Shown here in pieces: positions 45,881-54,704 of a stretch of DNA of 64,000 nt. A program made the position numbers and the translations under genes. This DNA comes from Parabacteroides hominis. GTDB lineage: Bacteria > Bacteroidota > Bacteroidia > Bacteroidales > Tannerellaceae. Below the pieces are notes generated by a model, which was not told the DNA's origin, did not search any database, and saw only the letters and a program-made list of their open reading frames with translations. The first letter of the stretch is position 1. Every line of letters starts with the position of its first letter. The stretch is taken from assembly GCF_014287585.1 (NCBI RefSeq), contig NZ_JACOOJ010000001.1, positions 248,001 through 312,000 on the forward strand. Direction: 5' to 3'.

Positions 45881-48793
45881 TTAATAGAGCGAGATTTCTC
45901 CCAGGCCGGCACGCCCTTCGGAAACATGCTCGATTGTCAAACGGACATATTTCACTTTCCGGTCAACCGTCATCGGTTTAAATTCCCAACCCGTACATTC
46001 GCGTTCATACAGGAGTTCCCACCGTTCGCCATCCTCAGAAGTCTCCACCTTATGTTTATAAGAAGAGCTATCTTTCTGGAAAAGGATGCGGCTGGCAGCT
46101 ACGTATGTCGGACGGTCCAGCGCCAAAGTGACCACCTGCGGCAACCGGTCTTCTCCGGCAATCCACCAAGTATGATCGTCATTGTCGATTATATTGGAGG
46201 CAGGATACCCGTTCTGGCTGTTTCCAACCTGGACCGACGCTATTTTCAGGCGAGGTTTCTCCAAAATGCGCTTCTGCCAGGAAGAAGGTTTTACCACGAC
46301 ATTATCTTCTTCCTTTCCAGTAAAGGGGGCATGTTTTCCGTCCGGCAGATACCTTCCTTCAAACGGCTTCGTGCTGATTTCCGCTTCACCGGAGGACAAG
46401 CCCTCTGCTGTCGCTTTCACCGTAATCTTACCGGCTTTCTTCGTCGTGCGGACAAATGCGAAACCAACGCCTCCTTCCACCTTCTGCGGATTGATACCGA
46501 TACGGCTGATCGTGTCTCCGACCAACGTCCCTTCACCGGATACCTGAATCCGGATTTCCTGTCCGGAGTTGTAGACCAAAGAACCATTCTTGTCACAGAC
46601 CTTAAAGTAGACAGGGATCATATCCGAGCCGTCGGCAACAGGGACAATGCCATCCGTCTTTATCTCCACTACCAGATGATCGGCTTTTTCCGGAGTGCTC
46701 ACACTGTGGGTCGCCACAACCTTTCCGCCAACCAGCGCTTCCGCCTTTAATGTCCCAGCCTCATATCCCCCGGCATTAAAGACAAATACCGGACTGCCTC
46801 CCTTCTCGACAACCGAACGATACAGCGGTGTCCGTTCTTCCCGCGTCTGAGTTCCGATCAGCTTTCCATTACGGTACAGACGGACTTCATCGCAATTGGA
46901 GAAAACCGTTATATCCGTTGTTGACGAGGTAAAATCCCCCGAAGCATTATAAGAAGCGATAAAGACCATCGGCCCTTCATACAGGCCCGGTTGCGAAACC
47001 GCTTTATCCCGCATACTCTGTAGCATGAAGTAGCTGAATTTCGGATACCGGTTGATATCCACCACACCGCTATACATCGTTTCATCCTGGCTACCTCGCG
47101 CATAGTCATTGTAGCTCCAAACGAAATGCCCGCCCATATGCGGATTGGCATCCAACATACACCAGTCAAAATAACCTTTGCCGTTCAACTGCTCGATACG
47201 GCTACGGCACTGGCGCATCTGTTCCTCTTCGTTTTCTTTCAGGCTGACACGCGGCTTTTCGCCCACGCCATCTCCCCACTCACGGGTAAACAATGGCTTG
47301 ACCACTATAAAATCTTCCGGATAATTACTCATCACATCCCCGTCTTTCGGGAACTTGGAAACCTGTTTATAAAAGACATCATAATAAGGCTCCATCTCCG
47401 CATGCCCGAAATAATCGCCTGCCGTGTACATCTGGTCGCCCGGATATTCGGCATGAGACAATTCGAAAATCTCCTTTGCCAAAGAGACCGGATAACGGGA
47501 TTCGTTCAAAGCCGTTTCCCAAAGAACGACAGAAGGATGGTTCCGGTCACGGCGGATCATCTGGCGACCGATTTCATACAAACGTTTAATAAAGGTGGAA
47601 TCCGGATTATAGAACTGCCAACCGGGAATACACTCCACCACTAACAGCCCATACCGGTCGCACGCTTCCAAGAAAGCCGGATCATTCGGATAATGGGCGG
47701 CGCGAACCGCATTATAACCACCCCGTTTCAGGTCGATCACATCCCGTACCTGCATCGAGTTGGAAGCCGCATCCCCGACATTGGCAAAAGCCTGATGGCG
47801 GTTGGCTCCGCGCATATACAGCTTTTCCCCATTGATAAAGAATCCATCCTCGGCCGTGTAACGGATCGTACGAATACCGATCTTCCGGGTAGTTTCGTCG
47901 AGCACTTTATCTTCCGACAGCAATTGTGTACGCAAGGTGTAGAGATCAGGCGTATAAGGATGCCATAACGACGGTTGATTGACAATGAGGTCCTGCTCCA
48001 CCGTCCCGTCCGATTGCTTTTGCAAGGTGACCGGCGTTTCAGCCTCAGCAACGACATGGCCTGCCGGATCGACCAGTTGCGAGAAAACGGAAAGCGTTTC
48101 ATCTCTGTCGGTCAAATTCCGGACGTGTGTGGCAATATGCGTTCTTGCTTTCTCCTTTGTCACTTCGGGGAAAGTCACGAACTGGCCACCGCCGGCAACT
48201 TTGTCTTCCTGGAAAGGGTCTGTTATATAAATCTTGTCTGTAATCTCCATCCGGACATCCCGGTAGATACCACTGTAATAGTAGAAATCCATTTTATCCT
48301 GCGGCTTTCCCGGAGGTGTCAGCGGGTCATGCTCTGCAGACACACGGACAGCCAGCACATTATTCCCGTCCCAATCGATACGGTCCGTAAGATCTGCGAC
48401 AAATCCCATATAACCGCCGTGATGATCCGTGATCTTTTGGCCGTTCAGATAAACGTCGCAATTCGTCATCACACCTTCGAAAGAGACGACTATCCGTTTA
48501 TCCTTATATTTTGCAGGTAGTTTGAAATAACGGCGATACCAACCGACTCCGTCATAAATGGAGTTTCCACCGCAATGTTTCGTTTCCAGTTGCATAATAT
48601 GAGGCAGGGCGACAGGCATCCATCCGGAATCATCCAAATCCGTCCGGCTCCCTTCCGTCACATCTCCCCGGTAAAAAGCCCAATCGGTATTCATATCCAG
48701 GACTTCCCGGCTGGAAGAAGAGGGAGTGCAGCAACCATATCCCAACGCAACGCAAATAAAAAACAAGAAATAAGAGATTGTTTTATGCTTCAT
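45881..48793 (-). CDS. GH2 beta-galactosidase-like lipoprotein with C-terminal discoidin-like module
   Basis: 970 residues. The signal peptide ends at a lipobox-like GYGC (Cys21). The order is sugar-binding jelly roll (about 30-190), Ig-like domain (about 200-310), TIM barrel (about 315-600) with acid/base Glu431 in ALNES and a probable nucleophile Glu505 in TREWGD, then Ig-like DUF4982 and further beta domains, and an F5/8-type C-terminal module (about 860-970, ASNIIDNDDHTWWIAGED). It probably acts on beta-galactosides or related beta-glycosides at the cell surface or in the periplasm. It is cotranscribed with the SusD and GH43-like genes. Confidence 0.92.
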   Translation of the reverse strand: MKHKTISYFLFFICVALGYGCCTPSSSSREVLDMNTDWAFYRGDVTEGSRTDLDDSGWMPVALPHIMQLETKHCGGNSIYDGVGWYRRYFKLPAKYKDKRIVVSFEGVMTNCDVYLNGQKITDHHGGYMGFVADLTDRIDWDGNNVLAVRVSAEHDPLTPPGKPQDKMDFYYYSGIYRDVRMEITDKIYITDPFQEDKVAGGGQFVTFPEVTKEKARTHIATHVRNLTDRDETLSVFSQLVDPAGHVVAEAETPVTLQKQSDGTVEQDLIVNQPSLWHPYTPDLYTLRTQLLSEDKVLDETTRKIGIRTIRYTAEDGFFINGEKLYMRGANRHQAFANVGDAASNSMQVRDVIDLKRGGYNAVRAAHYPNDPAFLEACDRYGLLVVECIPGWQFYNPDSTFIKRLYEIGRQMIRRDRNHPSVVLWETALNESRYPVSLAKEIFELSHAEYPGDQMYTAGDYFGHAEMEPYYDVFYKQVSKFPKDGDVMSNYPEDFIVVKPLFTREWGDGVGEKPRVSLKENEEEQMRQCRSRIEQLNGKGYFDWCMLDANPHMGGHFVWSYNDYARGSQDETMYSGVVDINRYPKFSYFMLQSMRDKAVSQPGLYEGPMVFIASYNASGDFTSSTTDITVFSNCDEVRLYRNGKLIGTQTREERTPLYRSVVEKGGSPVFVFNAGGYEAGTLKAEALVGGKVVATHSVSTPEKADHLVVEIKTDGIVPVADGSDMIPVYFKVCDKNGSLVYNSGQEIRIQVSGEGTLVGDTISRIGINPQKVEGGVGFAFVRTTKKAGKITVKATAEGLSSGEAEISTKPFEGRYLPDGKHAPFTGKEEDNVVVKPSSWQKRILEKPRLKIASVQVGNSQNGYPASNIIDNDDHTWWIAGEDRLPQVVTLALDRPTYVAASRILFQKDSSSYKHKVETSEDGERWELLYERECTGWEFKPMTVDRKVKYVRLTIEHVSEGRAGLGEISLY

Positions 48794-48887
48794 GCCATTT
48801 TAAGTGTTTTTCAATACAAAGGAAAGGGATATATTGGAAATGATCCAATATATCCCTCCTTAAAATACTATAAAGAATCAATACCTA

Positions 48888-50507
48888 TTAATAGCCGTCA
48901 TTCTGTTTCAACTGCTTGTTTTTGTCAAGTGCATCCTGATTGATCGGCAAATAGCGGTTGTGAGGAGCAAACGAACGGTTTTCAACCAGTTCCACACCGC
49001 TAATGACCGCACGTTTATACGGGTCGGTTTCAGCATAGTCGATCGTTCCTGTTACACAATTCAACGGACCGTTCAACACGGTTTCAGCCACCATCTTGCC
49101 ACTTGCATCTTTCCAACGGAGGATGTCTGCACGACGAAGACCTTCACCAGCCAACTCGATAGAGCGTTCGCGACGGATCAGTTCACGCAATGTTTCTTTC
49201 GAACCGTATTTGTTCTGATCTACATTCGGCATACCAGCACGGTTACGGATCTGATTCAACAGGCCGTAAACTTCAGCAGACGGACCGTTCAATTCATTTT
49301 CAGCCTCCGCATAACTCAACAGAACTTCTGCATAGCGGAAAAGGATTGCGCTGGAATTATTCGACCATATATCTCCATACTGTGACATCGGATCCAAATA
49401 TTTAGCCCAAGTCAAGCCTGTTTTAGAGGAGTTGTTGGCTGTACCCGGATGATTCGGATTAGATTTGCCGTCCAATTCCTTATCTAACGTATTGATGATC
49501 GTTTTTCCACCGATACCAACCCAATCTCTACCCGGATAGAGAACAGTCATCGCCATACGCGGATCACGATTTGCAAACGGATGAGCTGCATCATAACCGC
49601 TACCGGCTTCTTCTTTCGTCAAACCATTGCTCATTTCATACGTATCAATCAGATTCTGAGTCGGAACCATTGAAGACCAACCACCGTCACCATTGTTATA
49701 CATCGAAGCGATCATCCAGTTAGAATACAAGTTTTCATCGTGCTGAACAGATGCTATGATTTCCTTAGAACTCTGGCCGGGAACCGTAAACACATTTGCA
49801 TAGTCCGGATCCAGTTCATACTGTCCCAAATCCATAATAGCCTTTGCAGCCTCTTTCGCACGCTGATAATCGCCATAATACAAAGCAGAGCGCATCTTAA
49901 GAGCCAGTGCCGTACCTTTAGCGATATAACCTTTTGCAGCAGGAACATCATTCAACAGAGGAATAGCAGCATCCAGTTCGTCAAAGACAAACTGTTTCAC
50001 TTCTTCTTCCGTTTTACGAGGGACTTGTGCTTCTTCAGCCGTTTCATAAGACTCGATGATAGGCACACCGCCATACCACCAGTTCATATTGAAATACTTA
50101 TATGCGCGGATCGTCTTTACCTGTCCGATCATATTGTTTTTATCGGCAGTATTGGCAAATTCGATACTTTCGATATTTTTCAGGAAATCATTACACCGGC
50201 GGATCATGCCGAAAGAGTAATAATTCACAACCGAATTGTTGGCAGTCATGCCACCATCTCCGATATTTCGGAAACCTTCATGGATGTGAAAGTTAAAACC
50301 GAAGTCAGATGCACAATCCCAATACAGGATTCCGGTTTCGTCAATCCAACCGTCATAACAGCCGATCAAAAACTTTTCAGCATCCGCTTCCGTCTGCCAG
50401 GTAGTACTGGGAGACAGTGCGTCATGAGGAATCGTATCCAAAAAGTCCGAGCAGGAAGTTCCGACCAATGCCATCCCTGCCAGCATATATACTAATACAC
50501 GTTTCAT
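48888..50507 (-). CDS. SusD/RagB outer-membrane glycan-binding lipoprotein (left locus)
   Basis: 539 residues with lipobox GTSCSDFLDT. The typical SusD features are visible: N-terminal TPR helices, ASDFGFNFHIHEGF, RRCNDFLKNIE, and the C-terminal RRERSIELAGEGLRRADILRWKD and HNRYLPINQDAL. It forms the lid over the SusC barrel at 50547, encoded 39 nt upstream, and delivers oligosaccharides. Confidence 0.95.
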   Translation of the reverse strand: MKRVLVYMLAGMALVGTSCSDFLDTIPHDALSPSTTWQTEADAEKFLIGCYDGWIDETGILYWDCASDFGFNFHIHEGFRNIGDGGMTANNSVVNYYSFGMIRRCNDFLKNIESIEFANTADKNNMIGQVKTIRAYKYFNMNWWYGGVPIIESYETAEEAQVPRKTEEEVKQFVFDELDAAIPLLNDVPAAKGYIAKGTALALKMRSALYYGDYQRAKEAAKAIMDLGQYELDPDYANVFTVPGQSSKEIIASVQHDENLYSNWMIASMYNNGDGGWSSMVPTQNLIDTYEMSNGLTKEEAGSGYDAAHPFANRDPRMAMTVLYPGRDWVGIGGKTIINTLDKELDGKSNPNHPGTANNSSKTGLTWAKYLDPMSQYGDIWSNNSSAILFRYAEVLLSYAEAENELNGPSAEVYGLLNQIRNRAGMPNVDQNKYGSKETLRELIRRERSIELAGEGLRRADILRWKDASGKMVAETVLNGPLNCVTGTIDYAETDPYKRAVISGVELVENRSFAPHNRYLPINQDALDKNKQLKQNDGY

Positions 50508-50546
50508 ATTTTATTCTTTAATTTTAATCTTAAACAATTGTTCTTA

Positions 50547-53500
50547 TCAGAATGTCACATTCACACCAAAAGCATGTGTCTGAGTCAACGGGAAGCTGGA
50601 AGCACGTTCACTTCCGATTTCCGGATCCACATTAACAAGCATATTATGGATAGTAAACAGATTTTCTACAGAGTAGTAGAAACGTACATTTTCAATTCCA
50701 ACCGATTTGATCACATTCTTCGGAAGCGTATAACCGAACTGCAGGTTCTTCATACGCAGATAGCTGGCATTCTGCAACCAGAAAGTAGAAATAACATTCT
50801 GCGATATACTCGGAGATGTTACATCATACGCTATACGCGGCATCGATGCATCCTTGTTTTCCGGTGTCCAGGCATCCAACCAAACAGTTGCCGGATGAGA
50901 GTCGTCACCACCAAAATAGCCTGTTACTTCCTGGTTGATCAAACGGTGTACACCTGCTGCACCCGTAAACAACATAGACAAGTCGAAACCTTTATAGGCT
51001 GCGTTCAGATTCAAACCGAATGTAAACTTAGGATCAGAAGAACCTGCCAAAATACGGTCGTCAGATGTCATTTTGCCATCCCCATTCGCATCCTGATAAA
51101 TCAAGTCACCACCTTTGAACTTTCTTGTACCGAACGGATAACCTTCCTGTGTGGAATATTTGTCCATCCAAGCCTGGGCAGCTTCGTCCGATTCGAAGAA
51201 ACCGTCTGCTTTATAAACACGGTACGTGTTCAACGCTTCACCGATCTGGCGAACCTTGTTTCCATTGTTCGGGTCTGCCGTTACGCCATCGGCTTCCGGG
51301 CTCAAACCTAAATCCAACAGTTTGTTCTTGTTGTAAGCGAAGTTTCCGGTTGCACCGAACGACCAGTCGCCCCATTTGTTGTTATAGCTCAGGATCACTT
51401 CGACACCCCGGTTAGACATTTCGCCCACATTGTCCTTATAAGCATCCAGACCGAATTCTGCCGGAACCGGAACGTCCATGATGATACCGGTCGTTCTGCG
51501 ATCGTAGTAGTCGAATGTCACATTGATCTTGTTATTGACCGTTGCATCGAAACCAAGTCCCCATGTACGGGATTTTTCCCATGAAATAGAAGACAGCTTA
51601 TACGCTTTCTGGTAGTAACCGGACTGCAAAGAGCCGCCTAACGGATATTTTGCATCCAGATTATAGGTGTTCATCCAGGGATAGTAATCGCTCAACGCAT
51701 CCTGGTTACCCAGCAAACCCCATGATCCACGTATCTTCAGGTTGTTCAACCAATCTCTCGTATTTTCCATGAATCCTTCTTCACTGATACGCCATGCAGC
51801 AGAGAAAGAAGGGAAATATCCCCAACGGTTACCATCGGCAAAACGGGAAGAAGCATCCGAACGGATATTACCTTCCAACAGGTATTTGCCTGCATAATCA
51901 TAGTTGATACGTCCGAACCAGGAAATCATCGCCAACTCACGTGTATAACCCGTGTTTTTCTGGGTTGCCGCATCTCCCGCTGCAATATCGGTCAAATCGT
52001 TGGTCGGGAAATTCTTACGGAACTGCTGGTTATAAGTATAGTCATACTTTTCAGTATGCCAACCTGCCATTGCCTTCAAACCGTGTTCTCCGAATTGTTT
52101 GTCGAAGTTCAACAAAGCATCGAAGTTTGCACGATGCCAACCGGTAAAACGTTCTTCCAAACGATTGGGTTCTGTTTCCTTATTCGGATTGTACTTGATG
52201 TATTTCTGGAAAGCACGGTAATGCTGCTGGTTGTTCACATAAGAACCGGTCACTGTAGCTACCAAGCCGTCGATAATCTTATAATCGGCAGACAATGTAC
52301 CTGAGAAGTTCTGGTTCTTACGGTCGACTGTCTGGTCAGCATCCAGCCACGCAAGCGGGTTACCATCCCCAATAGTTCCGTAAGTACCGTCATCGGCACG
52401 ACCAACGATCCACGGAGCGATACGGTTCAACTGACGGATAATCTGGTCGGAGCTGGCAGCACTGTTTATATCACCGCTTTCACTTATACCGGATGCATAA
52501 GAAGAAATTGGGTCGGAATAGTCATTCTTGATATAAGCCAGGTTTAAACGAACCGTCAATCTGGAGTTCAACTTCAGGTCCAGGTTTGTACGGGCATTGA
52601 ATTGCTGTCTGTCCGCGTTCGGCAGGATACCGGTTTGTCCTAAATAACCGACAGAACCCATATACTTAGCATTTTCCGTACCACCGCTCACACTTACATT
52701 GTGAGAATGCTGCACACCTGTCCGGTAGGCTTCGTCATACCAATCCGTGTTAGGAGAAGTCCCGTTTCTGAAATTTTCAATATCCGTTTCGCTGAAACGC
52801 GGGTTCAAACCTTCATCGATCATAGACTGGCTATACAAACGAGCATAGTCGTAAGAGCTGATACGGTCGATCATTTCCGTCGGTTTCTGGAAACCGACAT
52901 ATCCATTATAAGAGATACGCGGTTTGCCGGTCTTACCTCGTTTCGTAGTAATCAAGACAACGCCATTGGACGCCTTCGAACCGTAGATAGCGGCAGAAGC
53001 GGCATCTTTCAATACGGAAATACTTTCGATATCGTTCGGGTCGACAGAGTTCATCGTACCGGTTTCGATACCATCCACCAAGATATACGGGTCAGCCGTG
53101 TTCAACGTACCGACACCACGCACGCGGATCGTACCGCCATCCTGCCCGGGACGGCCACCGCCGGAAGTAACCTGAACACCCGGCATAGTACCCTGCAAAG
53201 CGGTAGAAACGTTCTGTACAGGACGGTTTTCCAACACTTTACTGTCTACCATAGCAACAGCACCGGTCATATTCACCTTCTTCTGCGTACCGTAACCTAC
53301 GACAACGACTTCTTCCAGCTTCTGCGTGTCTTCCACTAAGTTTACAGCCAAAGTAGCTTGTCCTGCGTACTTGATTTCCTGTGTGATATAACCGATAAAA
53401 GAGATTTGAATAACATCGCCGTTATTCACTTCCAACACAAAATTACCGTCCATGTCGGTAACTGTACCGTTTGTCGTACCTTTTACGACTACCGAGGCTC

Positions 53501-53666
53501 CGGCTACAGGCCCCAGTACATCATTAACTGTTCCTTTCAAACTTTTCTGTTGCTGAGAAATACCAACTTTAGGAGTTGCTGTCTCATTAGCTGCGAACAC
53601 TGTTCCTGAGGAACATAATGCGGCGGACAACAGCAAAAAGCTGACTGGTCTTGCGATTTTCAACAT
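50547..53666 (-). CDS. SusC/RagA TonB-dependent transporter (left locus)
   Basis: 1039 residues from MLKIARPVSFLLLSAALCSS; an upstream in-frame ATG at 53735 is unlikely because the whole leader after it is shared with the divergent paralogue. A CarboxypepD_reg-like domain (about 40-115) with GTTNGTVTDMDGNFVLEV precedes the TonB plug (EEVVVVGYGTQKKVN) and the barrel ending in FGVNVTF. There is no STN domain, so no anti-sigma coupling is expected. Its first about 80 residues are nearly identical to those of the divergent SusC at 54664, while the barrels differ. It is first in the operon with SusD, GH2 and GH43-like genes. Confidence 0.95.
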   Translation of the reverse strand: MLKIARPVSFLLLSAALCSSGTVFAANETATPKVGISQQQKSLKGTVNDVLGPVAGASVVVKGTTNGTVTDMDGNFVLEVNNGDVIQISFIGYITQEIKYAGQATLAVNLVEDTQKLEEVVVVGYGTQKKVNMTGAVAMVDSKVLENRPVQNVSTALQGTMPGVQVTSGGGRPGQDGGTIRVRGVGTLNTADPYILVDGIETGTMNSVDPNDIESISVLKDAASAAIYGSKASNGVVLITTKRGKTGKPRISYNGYVGFQKPTEMIDRISSYDYARLYSQSMIDEGLNPRFSETDIENFRNGTSPNTDWYDEAYRTGVQHSHNVSVSGGTENAKYMGSVGYLGQTGILPNADRQQFNARTNLDLKLNSRLTVRLNLAYIKNDYSDPISSYASGISESGDINSAASSDQIIRQLNRIAPWIVGRADDGTYGTIGDGNPLAWLDADQTVDRKNQNFSGTLSADYKIIDGLVATVTGSYVNNQQHYRAFQKYIKYNPNKETEPNRLEERFTGWHRANFDALLNFDKQFGEHGLKAMAGWHTEKYDYTYNQQFRKNFPTNDLTDIAAGDAATQKNTGYTRELAMISWFGRINYDYAGKYLLEGNIRSDASSRFADGNRWGYFPSFSAAWRISEEGFMENTRDWLNNLKIRGSWGLLGNQDALSDYYPWMNTYNLDAKYPLGGSLQSGYYQKAYKLSSISWEKSRTWGLGFDATVNNKINVTFDYYDRRTTGIIMDVPVPAEFGLDAYKDNVGEMSNRGVEVILSYNNKWGDWSFGATGNFAYNKNKLLDLGLSPEADGVTADPNNGNKVRQIGEALNTYRVYKADGFFESDEAAQAWMDKYSTQEGYPFGTRKFKGGDLIYQDANGDGKMTSDDRILAGSSDPKFTFGLNLNAAYKGFDLSMLFTGAAGVHRLINQEVTGYFGGDDSHPATVWLDAWTPENKDASMPRIAYDVTSPSISQNVISTFWLQNASYLRMKNLQFGYTLPKNVIKSVGIENVRFYYSVENLFTIHNMLVNVDPEIGSERASSFPLTQTHAFGVNVTF

Positions 53667-53691
53667 ACTAATTGTTTTTTGTTTAATAATA
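53626..53691 (-). repeat. 66-bp perfect inverted repeat, left arm (susC leader and first codons)
   Basis: Identical in inverted orientation to 54639-54704. It covers the last about 25 nt of the leader (AAACAAAAAACAATTAGT before the ATG) and the first 41 nt of the susC coding sequence. Confidence 0.95.
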
Positions 53692-53809
53692 ATAGTCATT
53701 AATATATGAATAAGATCCAAGGAGGCGGTAAACACCTGACTTATAGTCTTAATACATTCATGGTATAATTTCTAACATATCTCGTAAATCTGTGACACAT
53801 ATAAGAACA

Positions 53810-53826
53810 TAGTTCTTGTAGGACTA
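53810..53826. promoter_or_regulatory. 17-bp dyad motif, copy A
   Basis: TAGTTCTTGTAGGACTA, the exact reverse complement of copy C (54521-54537). It lies just downstream of a minus-strand TACATTTG box (53842-53849), inside the probable untranslated leader of the left susC, and overlaps a further AAGAAC-ATA-GTTCTT dyad at 53803-53817. Confidence 0.7.
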
Positions 53827-53841
53827 CGTTCTTTGACGCGA

Positions 53842-53849
53842 CAAATGTA
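53842..53849 (-). promoter_or_regulatory. -7 box of the left susC operon
   Basis: TACATTTG on the minus strand, which would give a leader of about 170 nt before the ATG at 53666. Confidence 0.55.
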
Positions 53850-54286
53850 ATACATTTATTTATTATCACGCATGTTTTTTTAGAAAAAATTAGCACGAGT
53901 GTTGTTCTTTGTCTTTTAATGCTACATTTATACATCGAGACAAATATATTAAAATATTTTACTAACACAATCAAATTTAATTGTTATTTTTTCTTATACA
54001 GACTGTTAAAGGCTCAGAGTCTTTTGAAAATTCGACAATATGAGGTCATTACTCAAGATTGATGAATCTGTATTTTGTTTTATACACTAACTTTACGTCT
54101 AAAGCATTTTGACCAAGTACACATCTTGAAATGTTAATTAACAATTAAGTGTATTCGAGTGTTATTTTCTAAACCTATCAGATTATTTTGCTTTTTTCTT
54201 ATTCGCTTCCATGCTTCTACAAAAATATCCCCTTATTGCATATAAAAACATGTTCATTGCCATATTATTCTTTAATTTCCGGTTGT

Positions 54287-54370
54287 GATTATGTAATCGC
54301 CGGCGGTGATTACATAATCAGCGGCGTCAATTATATAATCACCGCCGGCGATTACAGAATAATTGCAGAG
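54287..54370. repeat. 21-bp GC/AT palindromic tandem repeat
   Basis: Four 21-bp units (54287, 54308, 54329, 54350) related to GATTAyxTAATCxxCGGCGGT. GTAATCGCCGGCGGTGATTA at 54293-54312 is a perfect 20-bp inverted partner of 54336-54355. It sits in the middle of the susC-susC intergenic region, whose other DNA is AT-rich. Confidence 0.85.
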
Positions 54371-54442
54371 AAAGCAGAAAACTTATCTATAGGTAGGCAG
54401 GTAATATCAGATATCCCGGCACAAATCCGTAAAACTTAATCA

Positions 54443-54459
54443 TAGTTCTACAAGAACTA
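54443..54459. promoter_or_regulatory. 17-bp dyad motif, copy B
   Basis: TAGTTCTACAAGAACTA, a perfect 7-3-7 palindrome, one base different from copy C. Confidence 0.7.
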
Positions 54460-54520
54460 CATATCAAATCCTCCTCCCCTTTTCCTTACATTTAACTTTA
54501 TATTTTTTCACAATAAGCCT

Positions 54521-54537
54521 TAGTCCTACAAGAACTA
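54521..54537. promoter_or_regulatory. 17-bp dyad motif, copy C
   Basis: TAGTCCTACAAGAACTA, about 125 bp before the right susC start. A TACATTTA near-consensus -7 box lies upstream at 54487-54494, so this copy too may fall in the transcribed leader. A small hairpin (GAGCTG at 54594-54599 with CAGCTC at 54609-54614) follows. Confidence 0.65.
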
Positions 54538-54638
54538 CGCATGTGAAAGCATAAACTTTGGCCCTAATTACTAAAAAATAAGCAAGTAAGTGTGAGCTGC
54601 AAAAGCAACAGCTCCTCTTAAAGCCTATTATATCTAAC

Positions 54639-54704
54639 TATTATTAAACAAAAAACAATTAGTATGTTGAAAATCGCAAGACCAGTCAGCTTTTTGCTGT
54701 TGTC
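54639..54704 (+). repeat. 66-bp perfect inverted repeat, right arm
   Basis: Mirror copy of 53626-53691, covering the leader end and first 41 coding bases of the right susC. Similarity continues less perfectly through the first about 120 codons. Confidence 0.95.

Noticed and set aside
53667..53735. Longer N-terminus for the left SusC
   Set aside because: It would put 23 residues before a perfect signal peptide, and the DNA just ahead of the shorter start is the leader shared with the divergent susC.
54188..54439. An 83-codon open frame with repeated D-Y-x-I-x-x-G-x units in the susC-susC intergenic region
   Set aside because: The repeated peptide is only the translation of the 21-bp palindromic DNA repeat; there is no family resemblance and the frame spans regulatory motifs.
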